Source of the DNA: Phycisphaerales bacterium UBA966
GTDB lineage: Bacteria; Planctomycetota; Phycisphaerae; Phycisphaerales; SM1A02
Assembly (NCBI GenBank): GCA_002292895.1
Contig: DBCE01000188.1
Location: 896-36,593 of the forward strand
DNA length: 35,698 nt
Direction of reading: 5' to 3'
Part shown: piece after piece, positions 7,693 to 14,969 of the stretch
Layout of the letters: each line of letters begins with the position of its first letter
How positions within the stretch are numbered: the first letter of the stretch is position 1
Translations under genes and position numbers: made by a program
The notes under the pieces: model-generated
The model's input: only the letters and a program-made list of their open reading frames with translations
Databases searched by the model: none
What the model was told of the DNA's origin: nothing

Positions 7693-8700
7693 TCATTTGT
7701 AAATGTCCGCCAGAATTCCCATGCGCTCCATGCCGTTTTCGTCCAGCATTTGTGTTCCCAATTTGCTGGCGGCAAGATTGGCTTTGGCGCGCTCGTAAAT
7801 CACGGTGGGAAGTTTGATGTAACCAACTTCGGCCGCGAGTTTGGCGCCATTGTCCAGCGCGAACCCTGCGTACGCCGCCACGGCAGGCTTGGCCAATGAC
7901 GCCTTGTTCACGTAGATGAACAATGGTCTGCTGAACGGTGCGTAACTAGCGTCTTCAATGGTTGTCGGCGAGGGCGTAACGGCAGCGCCAGTCTTTGGAT
8001 TGACTATCGGGACGGCATTCAATTTGCCTTGATTCTCTGCAAAGTAGGCGTATCCAAAGAACCCAATGGCATTCTTGTCGCCTTCAATGGAGCGCACGAT
8101 CACGTTGTCGTCTTCGCTCACGCTGATGTCGGCGCGGATCTTGCCTTCTTTGCCGACGGTGACTTCCTTGAAGTAGTCGAACGTGCCGCTGTCGGTGCCA
8201 GGCGAGTAAACCTTGATCACATCGCTTGGCCAAGACGGATCAACATCCTTCCATGTCTTGGCAGTCTCGCTTGATGCGAAGATTTTTTTCACCTGCGCCA
8301 TGGTGAGCTGCTTCGCCCAAGTGTTTCCCTTGTTGGTCACGATGGTGAGTCCATCAAACGCCACGGGCAGTTCAATGAACTCGATCTTGTGACTCTTGCA
8401 GGCATCGATCTCTGGCTGCTTGATGCAGCGCGAGGCGTTCGATATATCGATCTCACCGTTGCTGAAGCGCTTGAAGCCTCCACCGGTTCCAGACAATCCC
8501 ACGGTGACATTCACTCCGGGAGCCACCTTGGAGAACTCCTCGGCGACGGCTTCGGCAATCAGATACACGGTGGACGATCCGTCAACGCGAACCGCGCCCT
8601 TCAGATTCTTGGGGTCTTGCGTCGGCATCGCCGAGGATGCGGCCATCGAACCGAGAACGGCGGCTACGAGAAAGGCGTTGATCGCTCGAATGGGTCGCAT
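7693..8700 (-). CDS. pstS: Phosphate-binding protein PstS
   Basis: Exported high-affinity phosphate receptor that delivers phosphate to PstCA. The 335-residue product starts with a signal peptide (MRPIRAINAFLVAAVLGSMAA) cleaved near residue 25. Phosphate-contacting motifs are present: DGSSTVYLIAEAVAEEF near the N-terminus, SGTGGGFKRF, and DISNASR; SPGTDSGTFDYF corresponds to the later binding loop. The ATG at 8700 is preceded by GAGA about six bases upstream. It begins 57 bases after the phoR stop and precedes pstC. Confidence 0.96.
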   Translation of the reverse strand: MRPIRAINAFLVAAVLGSMAASSAMPTQDPKNLKGAVRVDGSSTVYLIAEAVAEEFSKVAPGVNVTVGLSGTGGGFKRFSNGEIDISNASRCIKQPEIDACKSHKIEFIELPVAFDGLTIVTNKGNTWAKQLTMAQVKKIFASSETAKTWKDVDPSWPSDVIKVYSPGTDSGTFDYFKEVTVGKEGKIRADISVSEDDNVIVRSIEGDKNAIGFFGYAYFAENQGKLNAVPIVNPKTGAAVTPSPTTIEDASYAPFSRPLFIYVNKASLAKPAVAAYAGFALDNGAKLAAEVGYIKLPTVIYERAKANLAASKLGTQMLDENGMERMGILADIYK

Positions 8701-8757
8701 GTAGTTCTCGTTCAGATAGTGTGAGGCTCGATCACTCCACGCAATCCAGGCTGGCTG

Positions 8758-10122
8758 TCACGCCGTGCGGCGGGCAGCGGAAGGAGTTACGGGCAGTGTC
8801 GCGGGATCATGTTCATTTGGCGTGTGCAAGGGGGTGGCATCTGCCAGCGGCAGGCTCTTCACTCGCCCGTTAGTGGCGAGGGGCATCCGAATCCGGAATG
8901 TACTGCCGTGATTGGCGTCCGTCCGGCTATCAACCTCCGCATAACCGCCGTGGACCATGGCAACGTGCTTCACGATGGCGAGGCCAAGTCCAGTGCCGCC
9001 GGAATCACGGCTGCGGGCTCGATCCACCCGGTAGAAACGCTCAAACAGGCGCTCGCGGTGAATTTCTGGGATGCCCGGGCCGTGGTCGGTGACTGAGATA
9101 ACCGCATAGCCGCCTTCGGCAGCGGCGGTGACGGCGATCCGCGAATCTGCCGGTCCGTACTTGGCGGCGTTGGAGACCAGATTGACCACGGCATGCGCAA
9201 GGAGTCCGGCGCTTCCAAGAACCCACAGGGAGGGATCGACGGCGACATCAATCGTCAGGCGCTTCTCCGTGGCAGCGGGGGTGACCTGTTCAACTGCTTC
9301 AGCGACGATCCCTGCGATGCGGACAGGCGTGCTGGCGATATCGCCGCGGGCTGATGGGTCCTCAAGTGAGGAGAGGAGCAGGAGGTCATCAATGATCGCG
9401 CCAAGACGGCTGGCACTGCGGGCGATGGTTCGTGAGAAGCGGGCCGCGTCCGGCGGAAGCTCAAAATTTTCCGCCAACGTTTCGGCATACCCACGAATGG
9501 AAGTGATGGGCGTGCGGAGCTCATGGCTCACGTTGGCAACGAACTCGGTTCGCAGAGATTCCAAGCGACGCAGTTCGGTGCGATCTTCAAGCACCAGTAG
9601 TAGTTGTGCGTTGGCAACATCGCGCGAAAGCGGGACCACGGAGCAACTGGCGCGACGCTCGCCCGTGACGGCGGAGAATGGCAGTTCGGCCTCGGCGCGG
9701 CGGCCAGTTTCGCGGGCGCTTGCAATCAGGGTCTCGAGATCGGGACTGCGAACGATTTCAATGAGAAGTCGACCTTCGACAGCGCGATCGTTTGCATCAA
9801 ACAGGCGCACCGCCGCTGGATTGATGGTCACGATGCGGTCGACCGAGTCAAGCGCAACGATTCCGACGGGAGCGGTCGCCAAGATCGCACGCAACTCGCT
9901 GAGCGCGCCATCAAGTCGAACCGCTTCATTGGCCGCTGCACGGGCGCCGCGAACCGGGTTCGATTCAAATCCACCAAGTGCCCCCAGCGCGGCTGCAATG
10001 CGTCGATGTTCAGCTCGGCGCTGCAGGAACAACATGGCAAGCAGCGCTCCGCAGGCAACGGCCACCACGGCTGCCCCAACAAATGGCACGAAATACGAAG
10101 CTGCGTCCGTGGTTGGCTGCAT
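8758..10122 (-). CDS. phoR: Phosphate-regulon sensor histidine kinase PhoR
   Basis: Membrane-bound kinase that phosphorylates PhoB when phosphate is scarce. The 454 residues comprise one hydrophobic segment (about 10-33), a PAS domain (about 78-180), the dimerisation and phospho-acceptor helix with SHELRTPITSIRGYAETL (His200), and a catalytic ATPase domain with N-box NLVSNAAKYGP, G1 DHGPGIP, F-box ERFYRVD and G2 GTGLGLAIVKHVAMVHGG. There is no periplasmic sensor domain, consistent with sensing through PstSCAB and PhoU. A Pro/Ala-rich tail of about 40 residues follows the ATPase domain. It lies 14 bases after phoB, so the two are co-transcribed. Assignment to PhoR rather than another kinase rests on the neighbours and the PAS-HisKA architecture. 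Confidence 0.93.
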   Translation of the reverse strand: MQPTTDAASYFVPFVGAAVVAVACGALLAMLFLQRRAEHRRIAAALGALGGFESNPVRGARAAANEAVRLDGALSELRAILATAPVGIVALDSVDRIVTINPAAVRLFDANDRAVEGRLLIEIVRSPDLETLIASARETGRRAEAELPFSAVTGERRASCSVVPLSRDVANAQLLLVLEDRTELRRLESLRTEFVANVSHELRTPITSIRGYAETLAENFELPPDAARFSRTIARSASRLGAIIDDLLLLSSLEDPSARGDIASTPVRIAGIVAEAVEQVTPAATEKRLTIDVAVDPSLWVLGSAGLLAHAVVNLVSNAAKYGPADSRIAVTAAAEGGYAVISVTDHGPGIPEIHRERLFERFYRVDRARSRDSGGTGLGLAIVKHVAMVHGGYAEVDSRTDANHGSTFRIRMPLATNGRVKSLPLADATPLHTPNEHDPATLPVTPSAARRTA

Positions 10123-10136
10123 GGATGCGTGGAACG

Positions 10137-10850
10137 CTACTCGACTGCCACCAGGGACTCACCGAACCGGTACCCAACGCCGCGGACGGTTTCCACGCAC
10201 CCAGCGAGTTCGCCAAGTTTCTTGCGCAGGGCCGTGACGTGAACGTCAATGGTGCGGCTGGAGAGGATGACGTTGCGGCCGTGCACCGCTGCGATGATTT
10301 GGTCCCGCGTTCGGACGAAACCGGGGCGTTGCGCCAAGTGATTGAGGATGCCGAATTCTGTCACCGTCAGTTCAACGACGCTGCCATCAACGCTGACCAC
10401 ATGGCGATCAGGATCGATCACCAGTCGGCGATCGAGTCGCTCCAGGCGGTTGTCATCACCGGTGTTCTGCTCTTCGAGTTTGCGGCGCAACACGGCCCGT
10501 ACGCGGGCCATCAGAATGCGTGGGCTGAATGGCTTGACCACGTAGTCATCGGCGCCGATTTCAAGTCCGGTGACGATGTCGGTCTCTTCGCCCTTGGCGG
10601 TCACCATGACGATCGGAAGTTCGCGGGTCTCCGGCCACTGCTTGAGTCGTCGGCAGATTTCCAGGCCGCCGACATCGGGCAGCATGAGGTCAAGGATCAG
10701 GAGGTCCGGCGTTTCGCGCTTCACTTGATCAAGCGCAACCTTGCCGGTGCCCACGGTTCGTGCGTCCATGCCTTCGCGGTCGCAGTGGAATCGGATCAGC
10801 TCGGCAATGTCGGGCTCGTCTTCAACGATCAGGACAGATGGCTTTGCCAT
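10137..10850 (-). CDS. phoB: Phosphate-regulon response regulator PhoB
   Basis: DNA-binding regulator activated by PhoR. The 237 residues contain a receiver domain (acidic pair E10-D11, phospho-acceptor D54 in LILDLMLPD, T84, K106 in VVKPFSP) and a winged helix of the OmpR/PhoB type from about residue 130 (LTVTEFGILNHLAQRPG, then SSRTIDVHVTALRKKLG and VETVRGVGYRF). The standard length and ATG at 10850 fit. A direct repeat with an 11-base period lies 69 bases upstream, overlapping the end of anmK, which suggests that PhoB controls its own operon. Confidence 0.95.
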   Translation of the reverse strand: MAKPSVLIVEDEPDIAELIRFHCDREGMDARTVGTGKVALDQVKRETPDLLILDLMLPDVGGLEICRRLKQWPETRELPIVMVTAKGEETDIVTGLEIGADDYVVKPFSPRILMARVRAVLRRKLEEQNTGDDNRLERLDRRLVIDPDRHVVSVDGSVVELTVTEFGILNHLAQRPGFVRTRDQIIAAVHGRNVILSSRTIDVHVTALRKKLGELAGCVETVRGVGYRFGESLVAVE

Positions 10851-10918
10851 TGTGGGAGTGCTCTACTGTGATAGGAGTCAGGGCTGGACAGATCAGTGAG
10901 GTAGTTTGGCGGGGCGGT

Positions 10919-10935
10919 GTTCAGGTCGTGTTCAG
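10919..10935 (-). promoter_or_regulatory. PHO-box-like direct repeat upstream of phoB
   Basis: On the minus strand the sequence reads CTGAAC-ACGAC-CTGAAC, two identical hexamers with an 11-base period. Known PhoB/PhoP sites are direct repeats of about 7 bases with 11-base spacing (CTGTCAT type in enterics, GTTCACC type in streptomycetes). A weaker copy, CTGTCC, falls 44 bases after the first repeat, in the same 11-base phase. The site overlaps the last codons of anmK and lies 69 bases before the phoB ATG. Confidence 0.5.
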
Positions 10936-12066
10936 CGCAGGTGGGGAGTTTGCAGCACTTGAACGAATCCATGTTCCGGAGGGTAGGAGCGAAGGGGATG
11001 CGCGCTGGGTCACTGCCGGGAGCGCGATATCAAGTCCGTCGGCAGCAAGTGCCCCCAGGATGGCCCATTCGAGTGCTTCGCGGCAGGAAACCGGCACGCC
11101 CAAGTCTGAAGAAGCAATCACCTTGCAGTTGGCGGTGATGGCAATCGCTGCGCACAGCCTGCCATGGCGAGCGCCGCCGCCCGCGACCACCGCATCGTGG
11201 ACGCCGGACTGACGGATCGCGGAACCGATCGCTTCACCGGTGGCATCAGCAGCGGTGGCGAGCAGGTCGGCGGGTGCCAAGTGTGGCGTGTGGCGATCGA
11301 CCCAGGCGAAGAATTCATCGCCGGTGCCAAGGCTGCGGCCATCCGCGCGGGGGGCGAGAAGCGCGCGGAGTTCTGCAAAGGCAGCATCGTTGCGCGTGCC
11401 GTTGGCGGCCACGGCGCCGCCGGAGTCATAGGGCTGGTCGATCGCGCTGCGCGCGGCGTGGTCGAGCAGTTGATTGCACGCGCACAGGTCAGCGCCACGA
11501 ATAGCAGCCACTTGTTGCGCGTGCGTTCGATCATCATCGGCGGGAAGGAACGTGGCGTTGGCAAAGCCCCCGAGGTTGATGACGGCGCGCGGATGTGCAG
11601 TGCGGAAGAGAATCCAATCGGCAAGCGGGGTGAGTGGGGCGCCTTGCCCGCCGAGCGCCAAGTCCGCGCCGCGCAGGTCAAACACCACATCGCACTGCAG
11701 CGCCAGTGCAACCGGATGCGCGTTCAGCAGCTGCCAACTTTCCGGCGGTCGATGAAAGACCGTTTGACCATGTAAGGCGGCAAGATCTACGTGGGGGATG
11801 CCGGCGCTCCGAAGAAGTTCGATGGATTCCCGTGCGTGCAGCACGCCGAGTTCGCGTGCGATGGCAGCGAATTCGCTGGCGGGCATCGGATGTTGGTTGG
11901 CGGCGGCGCGGAGGCGATCGGCAAGGGGACCGAGCGGAGCAGAGCGCTCCGCGAGCAGTGTGGCGCGCATGGCCAGGCCGGCGCCATCGATACTGGCAAC
12001 GGCGAGATCGATGCCATCGATGCTCGTGCCAGTCATTGCTCCAAGGACGAGGCGGGTTCGTTGCAT
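10921..12066 (-). CDS. anmK: Anhydro-N-acetylmuramic acid kinase
   Basis: Converts 1,6-anhydro-MurNAc from peptidoglycan turnover to MurNAc-6-phosphate with ATP, allowing wall recycling. The 381-residue product has the family start GAMTGTSIDGIDLA (ATP-binding phosphate loop), the catalytic-region motif HGQTVFHRP, the phrase DLRGADLALGGQGAPLTPLAD with the conserved catalytic-region Asp, INLGGFAN, and C-terminal VAGGGARH. The length is normal. No other recycling gene is adjacent. It precedes phoB on the same strand with a 70-base gap, so it may or may not share a transcript with it. A well-spaced promoter lies directly upstream. Confidence 0.94.
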   Translation of the reverse strand: MQRTRLVLGAMTGTSIDGIDLAVASIDGAGLAMRATLLAERSAPLGPLADRLRAAANQHPMPASEFAAIARELGVLHARESIELLRSAGIPHVDLAALHGQTVFHRPPESWQLLNAHPVALALQCDVVFDLRGADLALGGQGAPLTPLADWILFRTAHPRAVINLGGFANATFLPADDDRTHAQQVAAIRGADLCACNQLLDHAARSAIDQPYDSGGAVAANGTRNDAAFAELRALLAPRADGRSLGTGDEFFAWVDRHTPHLAPADLLATAADATGEAIGSAIRQSGVHDAVVAGGGARHGRLCAAIAITANCKVIASSDLGVPVSCREALEWAILGALAADGLDIALPAVTQRASPSLLPSGTWIRSSAANSPPALNTT

Positions 12067-12074
12067 GAGTGCGG

Positions 12075-12103
12075 ATGTTCGCAGTGCGGAGCCTGGCGGT
12101 CAA
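12075..12103 (-). promoter_or_regulatory. Sigma-70-like promoter of anmK
   Basis: On the minus strand TTGACC (12103-12098) and GAACAT (12080-12075) are separated by 17 bases. GAACAT ends eight bases before the anmK ATG, so transcription would begin at or next to the start codon. Confidence 0.5.
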
Positions 12104-12137
12104 GCATGGCGGTTCGCGTGCGTTGCTGAGAAGCGCA

Positions 12138-12143
12138 TACACT
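12138..12143 (+). promoter_or_regulatory. -10 element of the UDP-glucuronate decarboxylase gene
   Basis: TACACT ends six bases before the ATG at 12150, predicting a leaderless message. The -35 region is not clear. Confidence 0.35.
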
Positions 12144-12149
12144 CGCGGG

Positions 12150-13139
12150 ATGCCTCGTTCATTGGTTACAGGTGGTGCCGGTTTCCTTGGTTCGCATCTG
12201 TGCGACTCGCTGATTGCGTCTGGTCACAGCGTGATCTGCCTTGACAACTTGTTCACGGGTAATCGGCAGAACATTGCGCATCTGGATGGAAAGCGCGGAT
12301 TCACGTTCGTGCATCACGATGTGGTTCATCCCTTTGACTTTGATGTTGATTACATCTGGAACATGGCATGTCCAGCGGCTCCCGGGCATTACCGATACGA
12401 ACCGGTGAAGACCATGATGACTTCGGTTCTTGGAGCACTGCATTCGCTGCAGTTGGCTCATCGCACGGGCGCGCGCCTGTTGCATGCTTCCACCAGCGAG
12501 GTGTACGGAGATCCAGAGGTTCATCCGCAGCCAGAGTCATACCGAGGCAACGTCAATCCGATTGGTCCGCGCGCGTGTTACGACGAGGGCAAGCGTGCCG
12601 CAGAAACGCTGTGCTTTGATTACCGACGCATGCACGGAACATCTATCAAAGTAGTACGAATCTTCAATACGTACGGGCCGCGCATGCATCCGTATGACGG
12701 GCGTGTAGTCAGCAATTTCATTCGACAAGCGGTTGGCGGCGAGGCACTGACGATCTTTGGCGATGGATCGCAGACGCGTTCGTTCTGCTACGTGGACGAC
12801 TTGATTGCAGGTTTCCGACTGATGATGGATTCGCGCGAGGAATTCACGGGCCCCGTGAATATGGGCAATCCGCATGAGTTCACCATGTTGGAATTGGCGC
12901 ACGCCGTTGCGCGCGACGCGGGATGCACGGCGCAGATTGAGCATCGGCCACTGCCGATGGATGATCCGCTGCAGCGGCAGCCAGACATCACGCTTGCCAA
13001 GCGCGAGCTTGGGTGGAATTCCAAGATCAATATTGCGGAAGGAATTCCTCGCACTATTGAGTGGTTCCGCACCATTCGTTTGTCGGACTACCCACCGCCA
13101 AGCCCGAACGTGATGCAGCCGGAAACTCAGGCCAAGTAA
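12150..13139 (+). CDS. UDP-glucuronate decarboxylase (UDP-xylose synthase) type SDR
   Basis: Predicted to convert UDP-glucuronate to UDP-xylose with tightly bound NAD, supplying xylose for surface polysaccharide. The 329-residue product is an extended short-chain dehydrogenase: NAD motif TGGAGFLG (residues 7-14), the UXS-specific phrase MACPAAPGHYRYEPVKT, the active-site stretch ASTSEVYGDPEVHPQPESY, and GPRACYDEGKRAAE with the catalytic Tyr144 and Lys148. The CPAAP and GPRxCYDEGKR phrases separate this group from UDP-glucose epimerases. The start at 12150 places the first strand directly at the N-terminus; a frame opening at 12069 would add 27 unlikely residues. It is divergent from anmK, and no glycosyltransferase lies nearby. 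Confidence 0.9.
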   Translation: MPRSLVTGGAGFLGSHLCDSLIASGHSVICLDNLFTGNRQNIAHLDGKRGFTFVHHDVVHPFDFDVDYIWNMACPAAPGHYRYEPVKTMMTSVLGALHSLQLAHRTGARLLHASTSEVYGDPEVHPQPESYRGNVNPIGPRACYDEGKRAAETLCFDYRRMHGTSIKVVRIFNTYGPRMHPYDGRVVSNFIRQAVGGEALTIFGDGSQTRSFCYVDDLIAGFRLMMDSREEFTGPVNMGNPHEFTMLELAHAVARDAGCTAQIEHRPLPMDDPLQRQPDITLAKRELGWNSKINIAEGIPRTIEWFRTIRLSDYPPPSPNVMQPETQAK

Positions 13140-13371
13140 GGCAACGAGGGGGAGTCCGCGGGTGGCTTTCGTAGGCCTGCGGGGTGCCGAACGCCCAATT
13201 CTGCCTGACCGTGGCCCCGGGCATCCCCGTCCAGAATTTCGCCAAAGAAAAAGGGCTTGATGTCGCAGATACTTCACTTTGAGGTCGTACTGTTCCCTCA
13301 TCGCCAGTCCGGTTCGGGCCTGGTGGTGGGTGCCCGCGAGGCGGAATACCCGAAAATTTACCGAACAGACC

Positions 13372-13400
13372 TTGACAAGTCCGATGGTTTGGGAGAACCT
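13372..13400 (+). promoter_or_regulatory. Candidate recA promoter
   Basis: A perfect TTGACA is followed after 17 bases by GAACCT, a poor -10. Transcription would start near 13407, about 130 bases before the ATG. The inverted repeat at 13381-13423 covers the spacer, -10 and start point. Confidence 0.45.
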
Positions 13401-13423
13401 ACCAAACACCGAACAACCATCGG
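13381..13423. repeat. Inverted repeat over the recA promoter
   Basis: CCGATGGTT (13381-13389) is matched by its exact reverse complement AACCATCGG (13415-13423). Within the 25-base centre a second pair GTTTGG / CCAAAC (13387-13392 and 13402-13407) is present. The position over a candidate promoter suggests an operator, or an RNA hairpin if transcribed. Confidence 0.6.
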
Positions 13424-13539
13424 CTTACTCAAACAGTGAAACGCGCATGACCCGCAAAGTACGCGGAATGCAGAGTGTGCAAGGAACGCAGCACGGTGAC
13501 CCAGACGGGTTGCCCCAACCGACGGAGCGAAAGAAACAG

Positions 13540-14841
13540 ATGGCACAGACGACCACGACGGCGAACACCACCACGAACGGAACCCCGGCCTCGGCCGCCC
13601 GCACCTCCAGCACCACCTCCGGCGCGGCGGTGGCGACCCCCGCAGGGCGCGAGAACTTTGGGAAGATGGGCTCCATGCCAACCACCCCCAACAAGTCGTC
13701 CGATTCCCGCGTTGATGTCAAGACTGACGTCAAGAGCGAAGTCAAGGACGCAAAGTCTGCCGCAGCAGCAAAGCCAACAGTGAAGTTGACGCCCGCAGAA
13801 CTGACCGCGCGTACCGCGAAGTCCAAGGCGCTTGAGGCGGCCGTTGGACAGATTGAGAAGAACTTCGGTAAGGGATCGATCATGCGTCTCGACAACGAGA
13901 CCGTGCCGGTGATCCCGTCGATTTCGAGCGGTGCGCTCAGTCTTGATATTGCCCTCGGTGGACGCGGACTCCCGCGCGGTCGAGTGGTGGAGGTCTTCGG
14001 GCCAGAAAGTTCTGGTAAGACGACCCTGGCTCTCACGGTCATTGCCAACAGTCAGAAGAACGGTGGCGTGGCCGCGTTCATCGATGCTGAGCATGCGCTT
14101 GATCCATCGTGGGCCAAGCGTCTGGGTGTGAACCTTGACGAAATTCTGGTGTCGCAGCCCGATACGGGCGAGCAGGCGCTGGAGATCTGCGAGATGCTCG
14201 TGCGTTCCAATGCGGTGGATGTCATCGTGGTTGACTCGGTGGCGGCATTGATCCCACGCGCGGAAATCGAAGGTGAAATGGGTGATAGTCACGTTGGTTT
14301 GCAGGCGCGGCTCATGAGCCAGGCACTGCGCAAGCTGACGGGCGCCATCGCGAAGAGTGAGTGCATCGTGATCTTTATCAATCAGCTGCGCGAGAAGATC
14401 GGCGTCATGTTCGGATCGCCCGAAACAACGACCGGCGGACGTGCGCTGAAGTTCTACTCATCGGTGCGCATTGATATTCGCCGTATTGGCGCGATCAAGG
14501 ATGGCGACCGCAATGTTGGTAATCGTGTGCGTGCGAAGGTAGTGAAGAACAAGGTTGCGCCGCCGTTCCGCGAGGCCGAGTTTGACATCATGTTTGAGGA
14601 GGGCATCTCCGTGTCGGGAGACATTCTCGACCTGTCAGTGCTCGACGGCGTGGTGGACAAGGCTGGTGCTTGGTTCAGCTTCGGAGATGTGCGACTTGGA
14701 CAGGGTCGTGAGGCATCGAAGTTGTTCCTGCGCCAGAACCCAAACCTGATGGAAGAGATTCGCCGCGAGGTCTTGACCAAGCGGTTGGCGAATCCATCGG
14801 CGCCGACTAAGGCTGCACCTGCACCTGCTGCTGACGATTGA
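13540..14841 (+). CDS. recA: Recombinase RecA with long N-terminal extension
   Basis: ATP-dependent strand-exchange recombinase that also triggers LexA-type self-cleavage. Core motifs are intact: KALEAAVGQIEKNFGKGSIMRL, Walker A GPESSGKTT (residues 154-162), FIDAEHALDP with the catalytic Glu, VDSVAALIPRAEIEGEMGD, and the L2 loop region INQLREKIGVMFGSPETTTGG. The protein is 433 residues because about 88 precede the point where E. coli RecA begins. This extension is rich in Thr, Ser, Ala, Lys and Asp, including repeated VDVKTDVKSEVKDAK, and should be unstructured. The ATG at 13540 is preceded by GGAGCGAAAG; starts at 13447 or 13468 would lengthen the tail further. The C-terminal tail is short and Ala/Pro-rich. 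Confidence 0.95.
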   Translation: MAQTTTTANTTTNGTPASAARTSSTTSGAAVATPAGRENFGKMGSMPTTPNKSSDSRVDVKTDVKSEVKDAKSAAAAKPTVKLTPAELTARTAKSKALEAAVGQIEKNFGKGSIMRLDNETVPVIPSISSGALSLDIALGGRGLPRGRVVEVFGPESSGKTTLALTVIANSQKNGGVAAFIDAEHALDPSWAKRLGVNLDEILVSQPDTGEQALEICEMLVRSNAVDVIVVDSVAALIPRAEIEGEMGDSHVGLQARLMSQALRKLTGAIAKSECIVIFINQLREKIGVMFGSPETTTGGRALKFYSSVRIDIRRIGAIKDGDRNVGNRVRAKVVKNKVAPPFREAEFDIMFEEGISVSGDILDLSVLDGVVDKAGAWFSFGDVRLGQGREASKLFLRQNPNLMEEIRREVLTKRLANPSAPTKAAPAPAADD

Positions 14842-14870
14842 TTTCACTGCTGTCGGAGGTAGTGAATTTC

Positions 14871-14908
14871 CAGCGCCGGACGCCCCACGACGGTGGCGTC
14901 CGGCGCTG
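14871..14908. terminator. Long perfect hairpin between recA and tsaD
   Basis: A 14-base-pair perfect stem (CAGCGCCGGACGCC at 14871-14884 with its complement at 14895-14908) around a 10-base loop lies between the convergent stops of recA and tsaD. No clear T-run follows on either strand, so it is probably a bidirectional transcription barrier rather than a classic intrinsic terminator. Confidence 0.65.
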
Positions 14909-14969
14909 TGCATTGGCGTTGTGCACGCGGTGCGTCGGCGTTCCGCATCAGCGCTCGCTGCGCGGATGT

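Larger units (their letters stand above)
13140..13539 (+). promoter_or_regulatory. Intergenic and leader region before recA
   Basis: About 400 bases between the decarboxylase stop and the chosen recA start. The left half (13140-13340) holds nothing I can name beyond short GC-rich inverted repeats. The right half holds a TTGACA element (13372-13377), a long inverted repeat (13381-13423), a direct repeat ACCGAACA at 13360-13367 and 13408-13415, and an untranslated leader. The recA frame is open through part of this region, with possible upstream ATGs at 13447 and 13468. Confidence 0.5.

Noticed and set aside
9128..10237. A 369-codon plus-strand frame opposite phoR
   Set aside because: Ser/Arg/Thr-rich antisense translation without any domain, inside a kinase gene with all catalytic boxes intact.
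12069..12149. Upstream extension of the UDP-glucuronate decarboxylase
   Set aside because: The NAD-binding strand begins right after the ATG at 12150, the extra 27 residues have no family match, and the extension would run through the divergent anmK promoter.
13429..14292. A 287-codon minus-strand frame within recA
   Set aside because: Antisense to the RecA core motifs, His/Gly/Arg-rich, no domain; a shadow of biased codon use.
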